A DNA stretch of 64,000 nt from Streptomyces umbrinus (GTDB lineage Bacteria; Actinomycetota; Actinomycetes; Streptomycetales; Streptomycetaceae): positions 10,577,501 through 10,641,500 of the forward strand of contig NZ_JAUSZI010000002.1 of NCBI RefSeq assembly GCF_030817415.1, in the 5' to 3' direction. Positions 58,428 to 64,000 of the stretch are shown in pieces. Within the stretch, counting starts at the first letter, position 1, and each line of letters starts with the position of its first letter. The position numbers and the translations under genes were made by a program. The notes under the pieces are model-generated. The model was not told the DNA's origin and searched no databases. It was given only the letters and a program-made list of their open reading frames with translations.

Positions 58428-59810
58428 ATGGCCGAACGGCAGCGCTACTTCGAATTCACCGTGCCGGTTCAGGGCGACCCGATGCTTCACGCCACCCGCC
58501 TCGCCCGCCGCGGACCGTACGAGCAGTACGTGGTGTACGAACGACAGGGAGCCTGGTACTACGCGGGGGGCGCTGAAGCCGAACTCACCGTCTTCCGCGA
58601 CGTCATCGACTTCAGGGCAGGGACGGAACGCTCCTCCGTGCCGTGCGCGCACGAACCGCTACGGCAGGTGCACCAGTTGCTCGGCAGCCTGCCGCTCGAC
58701 GGCTGGCGTGCATTCGGCTGGGCGACGTTCGAGCTCTCATACGCGCTCGCCGACCGGGCAGACGAAGAGGTCCCGGTGGGCGGGGACGCCTTACTGCATC
58801 TCGTCGTACCCGCGGTGGAGGTGCGCCTCCGCTCGGGCGAAGCACTGATCCGATGTACCGACCCCGCGATGGCGGACAAGGTCCGCAGCCTCCTGGCCGG
58901 CGCGGACTCCGACCCGGTGCCCGCGCCTGCGTTCTCCGCGGACATCGTCGACGGCGGACGCGAGCCGTACCAGACGGCGGTGTCCGCCGCGGTTTCGGCC
59001 ATCCGCAACAACGAACTGCACAAGGTCATCCTCTCCCGGACCGTCGAGGTGGAGCAGGAAATAGATCTGGTCGGCACGTATGTGACGGGCCGGCGGGCCA
59101 ACAACCCGGCCCGCTCCTTCCTGTTGCGTCTCGGCGGGATCGAAGCCGCCGGGTTCAGTCCGGAAACCGTCGTGGAGGTCGCCGCCGACGGAACCGTCTC
59201 CACCCAACCGCTTGCCGGCACCCGCGCCCTGACCGGGGACGCGCCCCAGGACGCACAACTACGGATCGAACTGCTCGCAGACGCCAAGGAGGTGTACGAG
59301 CACGCCATATCGGTTCAGGTGGCCTGGAACGAGATGACCGAGGCCTGCGCCCCCGGGTCGGTACGGGTCGAGGAGCTGATGGACGTGAAGCAGCGCGGCA
59401 GTGTCCAGCACATCGCCTCGCGTGTCACCGGTCGCCTCGCCGAGCGCACCGAGGGACCCTGGCCGGCCCTGGCCGCGGTCTTCCCGGCCGTCACCGCGTC
59501 CGGCGTGCCCAAATCGGCCGCGTACGACCTGATCCGCCGTCATGAGCCCGAACCCCGAGGTCTGTACAGCGGCGCGGTCCTGATGGTCAGCAGCGAGGGT
59601 GATCTGGACGCGGCCCTGGTGCTGCGCACCGTGTACCGGAGCCGCGGGCGTACGTGGCTTCGGGCAGGAGCCGGCATCGTCGGCGAATCCCGCCCCGAGC
59701 GTGAATTCGAGGAAACCTGCGAGAAGCTGCGCAGCGTCTCCCGGCATCTCGTCCCGGCGCACGATTCGGCGACCGCGGAGTGTCAGGCCAAGGTCAGCAG
59801 TTCTGGATGA
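58428..59810 (+). CDS. Salicylate synthase (MbtI/Irp9/YbtS-type)
   Basis: A 460-residue chorismate-utilising enzyme that makes salicylate from chorismate in one protein through isochorismate. The chorismate-binding signature runs HKVILSRTVEVEQEIDL, AAGFSPETVVEVAADGTVST then QPLAGTRALTG, KEVYEHAISVQVAWNEM, VKQRGSVQHIASRVTG and GLYSGAVLMVSSEGDLDAAL. These and the length fit MbtI (about 450 residues) better than PchA (which needs a separate lyase PchB); no pchB-like gene is present. The ATG at 58428 has GAGG upstream; the TTG 12 bases earlier is unlikely. It lies 135 bp after the ligase gene and upstream of a TetR gene. Confidence 0.95.
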   Translation: MAERQRYFEFTVPVQGDPMLHATRLARRGPYEQYVVYERQGAWYYAGGAEAELTVFRDVIDFRAGTERSSVPCAHEPLRQVHQLLGSLPLDGWRAFGWATFELSYALADRADEEVPVGGDALLHLVVPAVEVRLRSGEALIRCTDPAMADKVRSLLAGADSDPVPAPAFSADIVDGGREPYQTAVSAAVSAIRNNELHKVILSRTVEVEQEIDLVGTYVTGRRANNPARSFLLRLGGIEAAGFSPETVVEVAADGTVSTQPLAGTRALTGDAPQDAQLRIELLADAKEVYEHAISVQVAWNEMTEACAPGSVRVEELMDVKQRGSVQHIASRVTGRLAERTEGPWPALAAVFPAVTASGVPKSAAYDLIRRHEPEPRGLYSGAVLMVSSEGDLDAALVLRTVYRSRGRTWLRAGAGIVGESRPEREFEETCEKLRSVSRHLVPAHDSATAECQAKVSSSG

Positions 59811-59838
59811 GAAAGGGCCGGTGACGTACCCTCCACCC

Positions 59839-60531
59839 ATGCCTACGACTCCCAGCCGCAACGCGCAGTACGGCGGCGCGGCGCGGACGGCTTCCGGCGC
59901 ATCCGGTGGGGCGCCACGGCGGCGCGCCGACGCCGAGCGCAGCATCGGCTCGATCGTCGCCGCCGGGCTTGAGTGCTTCCGCGAGGACCCGAACGCCAGC
60001 ATGACAGCCGTCGCTCGCGCCGCAGGGGTCAGCCGGGTGACGCTGTACGCCCATTTCCCCTCGCGCGAGGAGTTGTTCGAGGCAGTCCTGGCCTACTCGG
60101 TGAGCGAGGCGGACAAGGCACTCGAAGCGCAGGAGCTGGACAGCGGACCCGCCGACGAGAGCATGGTCCGGATGGTGCGTTCCTGCTGGCGGATCCTGGC
60201 GCAGCACTCCTTTCTGGTGACGGCGTCCGAAGGGCTCGTCGGAGAGCCGCGTCGGCGACGGCAGCACCGCAAGGTGCTGGACCGGGTCGACCGGCTCATC
60301 GCCCGGGGCCAGGAGGAAGGCGTCTTCCGCACCGACCTTCCCCGTCCCTGGCTGGTCACCGTCTTCTACAGTCTGCTGCACGCAGCGGCCGGGGAGACCG
60401 GGGCGCGGCGACTCAAGGCCGGGGAGGCCGCATCCACGCTGGAGCGCACCCTGCTCGCCGTGCTCAAAAAGCCCGAGGCCCAGGAGGAACCGGAGTCCGG
60501 GAGGGAACCGGGCGCGTCTCCGTCGCTATGA
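59839..60531 (+). CDS. TetR-family transcriptional regulator
   Basis: A 230-residue repressor. The N-terminal tail is Ser/Gly/Ala/Arg-rich; the HTH is SMTAVARAAGVSRVTLYAHF, followed by PSREELFEAVLAY. The ligand domain resembles the TetR_C_33-like group. It lies 28 bp after the salicylate synthase in the same direction, so it may be its operon partner and a cluster-specific regulator. ATG 59839 (MPTTPSRN) is used; a GTG at 59821 is an alternative. The palindromes at 34572-34603 are a plausible target. Confidence 0.9.
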   Translation: MPTTPSRNAQYGGAARTASGASGGAPRRRADAERSIGSIVAAGLECFREDPNASMTAVARAAGVSRVTLYAHFPSREELFEAVLAYSVSEADKALEAQELDSGPADESMVRMVRSCWRILAQHSFLVTASEGLVGEPRRRRQHRKVLDRVDRLIARGQEEGVFRTDLPRPWLVTVFYSLLHAAAGETGARRLKAGEAASTLERTLLAVLKKPEAQEEPESGREPGASPSL

Positions 60532-60559
60532 TCGCAGCGCGCGCTGGGGAGGACGGGCG

Positions 60560-60940
60560 ATGTGGAACCTGGGAAGTCTCGAGGCTGAGGTGATGGACCG
60601 GATCTGGTCCAACGAGGAACCGGTCACGGTCCGCGACGTGGCGGGTGAGATCAACTCTGCCAGGGCACAACCGCTCGCGTACACCACGGTCATGACCACG
60701 ATGTACAAGCTGTTCCGCAAGGGCTGGCTGGAGCGCAGCAAGTCCGGCAAGCAGTACTTCTACGCACCCGTCGAGGCTCGGGACGCATGCGTCGCCCGTC
60801 TCATGACGCAGGTGCTCGGAAAGAGCGCCGATCCGGAGGTCGCACTCCTCCACTTCGTCGAAGGACTCGGCTCGGAGGGATCGACAGCGCTGCGCTCCGC
60901 CCTCCACCGGCTCCCCGCCGAAGACGATGCCGACGCATGA
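60560..60940 (+). CDS. BlaI/MecI-type repressor (partner of M56 peptidase)
   Basis: A 126-residue winged-helix repressor. The HTH region is LGSLEAEVMDRIWSNEEPVT then VRDVAGEINSARAQPLAYTT, VMTTMYKLFRKGWLERSKSG and KQYFYAPVEARD, matching BlaI very well. Such a protein is cleaved or released after signalling by a membrane M56 peptidase, and the next gene encodes one; stop and start overlap (ATGA). The pair resembles beta-lactam-sensing or cell-wall-stress circuits. The ATG at 60560 has GGAGG at good spacing. It is the second BlaI in this cluster. Confidence 0.94.
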   Translation: MWNLGSLEAEVMDRIWSNEEPVTVRDVAGEINSARAQPLAYTTVMTTMYKLFRKGWLERSKSGKQYFYAPVEARDACVARLMTQVLGKSADPEVALLHFVEGLGSEGSTALRSALHRLPAEDDADA

Positions 60941-61845
60941 TCCGCCTCACGCTGCTGGCCGGCTATTTGGTGGTGTGCGCGACCTGGGTTCCGTGGCTGC
61001 TGTCCCGGGCCGCATGGGTCTCGCGTTTCCCTCGTGCGGCCATCGCGCTCTGGGCGGGCTTGGTGGTGGCGGTTTCGGCCGGAGCGGTGGCATTTGGAGT
61101 GATGACCGCGCGGCACGTGCGGTGGCATGCCGCCGACCTCGTCTGGGGCTGGACACGGCTCCTTGACGCCTTGGGGGGACACCTGGTGGTCATCCTGTGC
61201 GTGGCGGGTGCGTTGAGCGCCGCGGTGGTCGTCCTGCGAGGCGTCATCGTCGGCACGGGCTCGCTCTGGCGCCTGCGTAGGGGATGGCGCGATCACGTGG
61301 ACGCACTTGACCTGCTGGCCCGTCCGCTGGAGGACTTGCCCGCAGTGGTCCTGGAACACACCGCGCCGGCCGCCTACTGCGTACCGACCAAAGGAGGGCG
61401 CGTGGTGCTCACCTCCAGTGCACTGCGGCGGCTGCCGCCCGGCACGGTGTCCGCCGTCATAGCCCATGAGCAGGCGCACCTGCGTGGTCGGCATCACCTG
61501 ATGGCGGCTCTGGCGGCTTCGCTCGCCCGGGCGTTCCCCTACGTGCCGTTGTTCCACCTGGTCCGCCCTGCGATGGCCCGGCTCATCGAACTGGCCGCGG
61601 ACGACCATGCGTCCCGTCGGTTCCGCTCGGAGACGGTGGCCACGGCATTGTCCGTCCTGGTCGCGATGCCGCTCGGCGCGGGGGCGTTGCAGGCGGGCAC
61701 CGAAGGCGCCAGTGAACGTATCCGCCGATTGAGCAGGGCTCCCGCGAGTGGGGGACGACAGTCTCTGGCGGCCATGGGTGGCTTTCTGTTCACGGTTGCT
61801 TCGTCGGCTCTGATCGCCACTTGGGCGTGGGCGGGCGGGTGTTGA
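60937..61845 (+). CDS. M56-family membrane metallopeptidase (BlaR1-like, no sensor domain)
   Basis: A 302-residue membrane peptidase. Four to five hydrophobic segments are visible (LLAGYLVVCATWVPWLLSRA; AAIALWAGLVVAVSAGAVAF; LVVILCVAGALSAAVVVLRG; near the C-terminus GGFLFTVASSALIATWAWAG). The zinc protease motif is VIAHEQAHLRGRHH (HExxH), and the third ligand region is LIELAADDHASRRF. It is a BlaR1/MecR1 homologue lacking the extracellular penicillin-binding domain. It probably cleaves the upstream BlaI in response to a membrane signal. The ATG overlaps the BlaI stop. Confidence 0.93.
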   Translation: MIRLTLLAGYLVVCATWVPWLLSRAAWVSRFPRAAIALWAGLVVAVSAGAVAFGVMTARHVRWHAADLVWGWTRLLDALGGHLVVILCVAGALSAAVVVLRGVIVGTGSLWRLRRGWRDHVDALDLLARPLEDLPAVVLEHTAPAAYCVPTKGGRVVLTSSALRRLPPGTVSAVIAHEQAHLRGRHHLMAALAASLARAFPYVPLFHLVRPAMARLIELAADDHASRRFRSETVATALSVLVAMPLGAGALQAGTEGASERIRRLSRAPASGGRQSLAAMGGFLFTVASSALIATWAWAGGC

Positions 61846-61897
61846 TGCCGGCTGTACCGCAGGACGGAACCTCGGTTGTAGGGCCGGAAAGCCGGCG

Positions 61898-62500
61898 TCA
61901 CGCCTCGCGGGCAGAGGACTCGATGGCCAGGATGAGCATGGCGATCTCGTCGTCGAAGACCTGCCGGGACGTGATGTCGCGCAGATAGGGACCGGCGGCG
62001 CGGAGACGCGGATACTCGCCGACCTCCTCGGCCAGAGCCGGCAGGCCGGCGGTGCGGTGGTGATCCATGGGATCGCCGAGCAGTTCACGGTGGAGCCGTC
62101 CGAGGACCAGGTCGATGAAGAGCACGTAGTGGCGGACCGCCCGGCGCTCGTCGAGTCCGGCGTCGGCGAGGATGTCCAGCACGGTCTCGACCAGCCGTAG
62201 CGCGCCGGGTCCGTGGTTGGCACGGGTCATGAGGATGTCGACGAGACCGGGATAGGCGGCCAGTTCGCGGCGCATGCCGTCGGCGAGCCGCCGCAGCCGC
62301 TCCTGCCAAGGGCCTTCGTCGATGTCCGGCGGCACGACATCGTGTTCCGCGATGGCGTTCATCACGAGATCGATCAGCCCGTTCTTGTCCGGCACGTGCC
62401 GGTACAGCGCCATACGCGAGGCACCGAGGTCGGACGCGAGCCGCCGGATCGTCAGCGCATGCATGCCTTCATTGCGCGCGATCTCCAGAGCGGCGGCCAC
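61898..62500 (-). CDS. TetR-family regulator, likely 5' frameshift
   Basis: A TetR repressor with the HTH LTIRRLASDLGASRMALYRH then VPDKNGLIDLV, and a TetR_C-type ligand domain. From GTG 62500 the protein begins at VAAALEIARNEG, cutting off the start of helix 1. In-frame codons upstream give GRAQI, the expected helix 1, but no start codon. In the other frame, GTG 62574 opens VTKTPKQQAHLRAAAPGE, which looks like the natural N-terminus. One missing base at about 62519-62523 (GAAGT instead of GAAAGT on the coding strand) would join the two. It is thus either a mutation or a sequence error. A 26-bp perfect palindrome lies just upstream, between it and the divergent gene. Confidence 0.8.
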   Translation of the reverse strand: MAAALEIARNEGMHALTIRRLASDLGASRMALYRHVPDKNGLIDLVMNAIAEHDVVPPDIDEGPWQERLRRLADGMRRELAAYPGLVDILMTRANHGPGALRLVETVLDILADAGLDERRAVRHYVLFIDLVLGRLHRELLGDPMDHHRTAGLPALAEEVGEYPRLRAAGPYLRDITSRQVFDDEIAMLILAIESSAREA

Positions 62501-62607
62501 GATCTGCGCACGGCCAAGACTTCCCCAGGCGCGGCGGCCCGAAGATGTGCCTGCTGCTTCGGGGTCTTCGTCACAGGCAGAACCCGTGCGGGGAACCGTA
62601 CTTGAGT

Positions 62608-62633
62608 ATCTTGTGGACGCGCGTCCACAAGAT
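62608..62633. promoter_or_regulatory. 26-bp perfect palindromic TetR operator
   Basis: The half-site ATCTTGTGGACGC (62608-62620) is followed at once by its exact complement GCGTCCACAAGAT (62621-62633). It lies between the TetR gene and the divergent chimeric ORF, 40 bp before the start of the latter. This is a textbook TetR-family operator and very probably belongs to the adjacent TetR. Confidence 0.88.
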
Positions 62634-62673
62634 TTAGGTTGCCCAACCTGATATCGAGTCAGAGGAGAGATCC

Positions 62674-62849
62674 ATGTCCGCCGAATGGTCGGGGTGGCCT
62701 TTGCTGGAGATCAACGCCGCCGAATTACCGCACGCCGAGGCCCGCTCGCTCGTGGCGCGCACTCTGAGTGAGGCGCTCGACCGAGATCAACCCTTTGCCG
62801 CCCTGGTGCGGATGCCGCCTGATGCTCCGCGCGGTGGGGGCGGGTCGCG
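62674..62849 (+). pseudogene. 5' fragment of an unknown gene, joined to a P-type ATPase remnant
   Basis: An ATG with a strong Shine-Dalgarno (AGAGGAG) starts MSAEWSGWPLLEINAAELPH and continues to LVRMPPDAP (about 50 residues), which looks like the beginning of a real gene. After about codon 52 the frame turns into low-complexity residues and runs on to a stop at 62952 in a frame different from the following CopA fragment. The natural 3' part has been replaced, most likely by a deletion that fused two genes. The operator upstream suggests that the original gene was the TetR target. Confidence 0.6.
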
Positions 62850-63185
62850 ATGGTGGGCGACGGGGTCAACGACGCCGCAGCCCTTGCCCAGGCCGACCTC
62901 GGTCCGGCCATGGACACCGGCACCGATGCGGCCGTCGAGGCCGGCGACCTGACGCTCGTACGCGGCGATCTGCGGGTCGCGGCTGATGCCATCCGGCTCT
63001 CCCGCCGCACCCTGGCCACCATCAAAGGCAACCTTTTCCGGGCCTTCGGCTACAACGTCGCCGCCCTGCCTCTGGCCGCGGCGAGCATGCTGAACCCCAT
63101 GATTACGGGGGCCGCCATGACCTTCTCGTCCGTGTTCGTCGTCGGGAACTCGCTGCGGCTGCGCCGATTCCGCGCAGCCGCCTGA
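62841..63185 (+). pseudogene. 3' fragment of a copper-type P-type ATPase gene
   Basis: The last 115 codons of a P1B-type ATPase: [20 protein letters not shown] (the hinge motif GDGVND), then [20 protein letters not shown] and [20 protein letters not shown] with NSLRLRRFR at the end. About 85% of the pump, including the CPC metal site, the phosphorylation site DKTG and the ATP-binding domain, is absent. The first recognisable residues are VAM at 62844. A start at ATG 62850 (111 codons) is possible but could not make a working pump. It is a recombination or deletion scar. Confidence 0.85.
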
Positions 63186-63193
63186 GCCCCTGG

Positions 63194-63231
63194 TGCAGGC
63201 CCGGTACCGATCGGCGGGTACCGGGCCTGCA
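63194..63231 (+). terminator. Perfect 15-bp hairpin after the ATPase remnant
   Basis: Arms TGCAGGCCCGGTACC (63194-63208) and GGTACCGGGCCTGCA (63217-63231) with an 8-nt loop follow the ATPase stop by 8 bp. It is probably the original terminator of the pump gene. Confidence 0.85.
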
Positions 63232-63277
63232 ACGGCTCTACGATGAACCGCGTCTGCTGCTCCACGGGAGAAAACTC

Positions 63278-63563
63278 ATGTGGCGGCTCGGGTACGTTGA
63301 AGCGGAGCTTGTGAACAGCCTGCGCAGACGGAGACATCCGGTGGCAGCGCGGGGGAGTGACGACGAGTTCGACAGGACCAGAGTGGTCACGTGTGTCACG
63401 GCCATGGCCGTCGGCGACATCACCCAACAGTAAGGGCGTGCTGGTGCGGGAACAGATGCAGAGCCGAGCCGTGCTGCACGAGCCGGTCCACAGCCGCGAG
63501 GACTGCCCCGCGGCTGTCGGACACGGTCCCGTGCGGACCGCGGGGAGGTGCGGCGCCGCATGA
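63278..63563 (+). pseudogene. Frameshifted BlaI-type repressor gene
   Basis: An ATG at 63278 with GGGAG upstream opens MWRLGYVEAELVNSLRRRRH and PVAARGSDDEFDRTRVVTCV TAM, which follows the BlaI pattern (LGxLEAEVMDxLW, PVTVRxV, AYTTVMT). The frame stops at 63431-63433. In another frame the protein resumes as NSKGVLVREQMQSRAVLHEP and VHSREDCPAA, matching the KGWLxRxxxGxxYxYxPVxSRE wing of BlaI, and ends at a TGA (63561-63563) that overlaps the next ATG in the usual BlaI/M56 fashion. A frameshift at about 63420-63430 plus several substitutions (no AYTTV) have inactivated it. Confidence 0.75.
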
Positions 63564-64000
63564 ATGCAGTCCCCGCCCTCATCGGCTACGCGGCCGCCGT
63601 CGGTGTCGCAGTTCCGCGTCTCCTGCTCCGCAGCACGTGGACGCACCGTTCACCTGCCCTTGCCGTCGCGACGTGGCATGCGCTGACCGTGTCCTTCACC
63701 CTGGCGGTCGCGCTGGCTGCCTACCACCTCGCCGTGCCGACGGAGCACCTCCATGCAGGTGTGGTCGGCATCCTCCACACCTGTGGACTGGCTCTCGACA
63801 CCGGCAGCACGCCCAATCCGGACACGGCGGACGCTCTGGCGATCGCCCTGCCCGTCTTGCTGATGGCGCTCCTGCTCGGGTCCTTCGCCTACCAAGTGGT
63901 ACGCGCGCGTCGGGCACGCTCGCGCCATCTGTACATTCTGGACGTCGTCGGCCGCCGCTCGACCTCACTGCGCGCCACCGTCCTGGAACACGACCTGCCC
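63560..64000 (+). CDS. M56-family membrane peptidase, 3'-truncated by window edge
   Basis: An open frame of 147 codons from ATG 63560 to the end of the window without a stop. It encodes hydrophobic segments (ALIGYAAAVGVAVPRLLLRS; AVATWHALTVSFTLAVALAA; ADALAIALPVLLMALLLGSF) and the cytoplasmic stretch QVVRARRARSRHLYILDVVG then RRSTSLRATVLEHDLP, which precedes the protease domain in M56 proteins. The HExxH motif lies beyond the window. The ATG overlaps the stop of the BlaI pseudogene, the standard arrangement of these pairs. It is the second BlaI/M56 unit within 3 kb. Confidence 0.85.
   Translation, partial: MNAVPALIGYAAAVGVAVPRLLLRSTWTHRSPALAVATWHALTVSFTLAVALAAYHLAVPTEHLHAGVVGILHTCGLALDTGSTPNPDTADALAIALPVLLMALLLGSFAYQVVRARRARSRHLYILDVVGRRSTSLRATVLEHDLP

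Noticed and set aside
59821..59838. GTG start for the TetR gene at 59821
   Set aside because: Six extra residues (VTYPPP) have no family support, and the ATG at 59839 is adequate; the choice is not certain.

Overview
The window is high-GC actinobacterial DNA, almost certainly from a Streptomyces chromosome. It carries a long PASTA-less Ser/Thr kinase, a SARP regulator, a mycothiol-dependent isomerase-like protein, an F420-type nitroreductase, GTG/TTG starts, a DUF6332-like small membrane protein and the common Streptomyces C/G-rich palindromic terminator. I found no rRNA, tRNA, CRISPR array or complete insertion sequence.

Region 1 (1-24.4 kb) is mostly ordinary chromosome: a 5'-truncated membrane Ser/Thr kinase; a LacI regulator divergent from a ROK sugar kinase with a 12-bp palindromic operator between them; a secreted GH27 alpha-galactosidase with a C-terminal NPCBM domain; a small secreted protein; a P-loop kinase/NUDIX fusion; an M20 dipeptidase; a geranylgeranyl-reductase-like flavoprotein; a deazaflavin-dependent nitroreductase divergent from its likely TetR; a SARP regulator; an MMPL exporter; a two-component system; an MFS/MarR divergent pair; and a 3-hydroxyisobutyrate-dehydrogenase-like enzyme with another MFS. 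Several divergent pairs have clear palindromic operators.

Region 2 (24-31.4 kb) is accessory: a stand-alone HTH protein followed by a membrane-protein remnant, a serine hydrolase, a LuxR regulator with a pseudo-receiver, two MFS exporters, a TetR and a SnoaL-like protein. A 17-bp operator-like element occurs both in front of the TetR gene and in front of the second exporter, so the two probably form one regulon flanking the biosynthetic cluster.

Region 3 (31.5-61.8 kb) is a hybrid biosynthetic gene cluster. A leftward operon (MDR oxidoreductase, FabH-like KS, FabG-like SDR) diverges from a rightward operon of tightly coupled genes: methyltransferase, an NAT-like C-H-D triad protein, a nucleoside-deoxyribosyltransferase-like protein, a fatty-acyl-AMP ligase (FAAL), ACP-KS, a luciferase-like oxidoreductase, AT-DH-KR-ACP, and KS-(dead AT)-carrier-(degenerate C). 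A convergent leftward operon encodes a PchE-like NRPS (ArCP-Cy-A with embedded methyltransferase-like domain-PCP, cysteine code readable), a type II thioesterase, a diverged PurF paralogue and a BlaI-type repressor. Divergent from the NRPS are a salicylate-AMP ligase and a salicylate synthase, followed by a TetR and a BlaI/M56 sensor pair. The genes predict salicylate from chorismate, its loading on the ArCP, and condensation and cyclisation with cysteine to a hydroxyphenyl-thiazoline. A FAAL-primed lipid/polyketide chain is made alongside. The single divergent promoter regions and interlocked layout suggest, but do not prove, one product. I do not recognise this combination as a known cluster.

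Region 4 (61.9-64 kb) is a decaying edge: a TetR gene with an apparent 5' frameshift beside a 26-bp perfect palindrome, a chimeric ORF joined to the 3' end of a copper P-type ATPase gene, a frameshifted BlaI pseudogene and the start of a second M56 peptidase that runs off the window.
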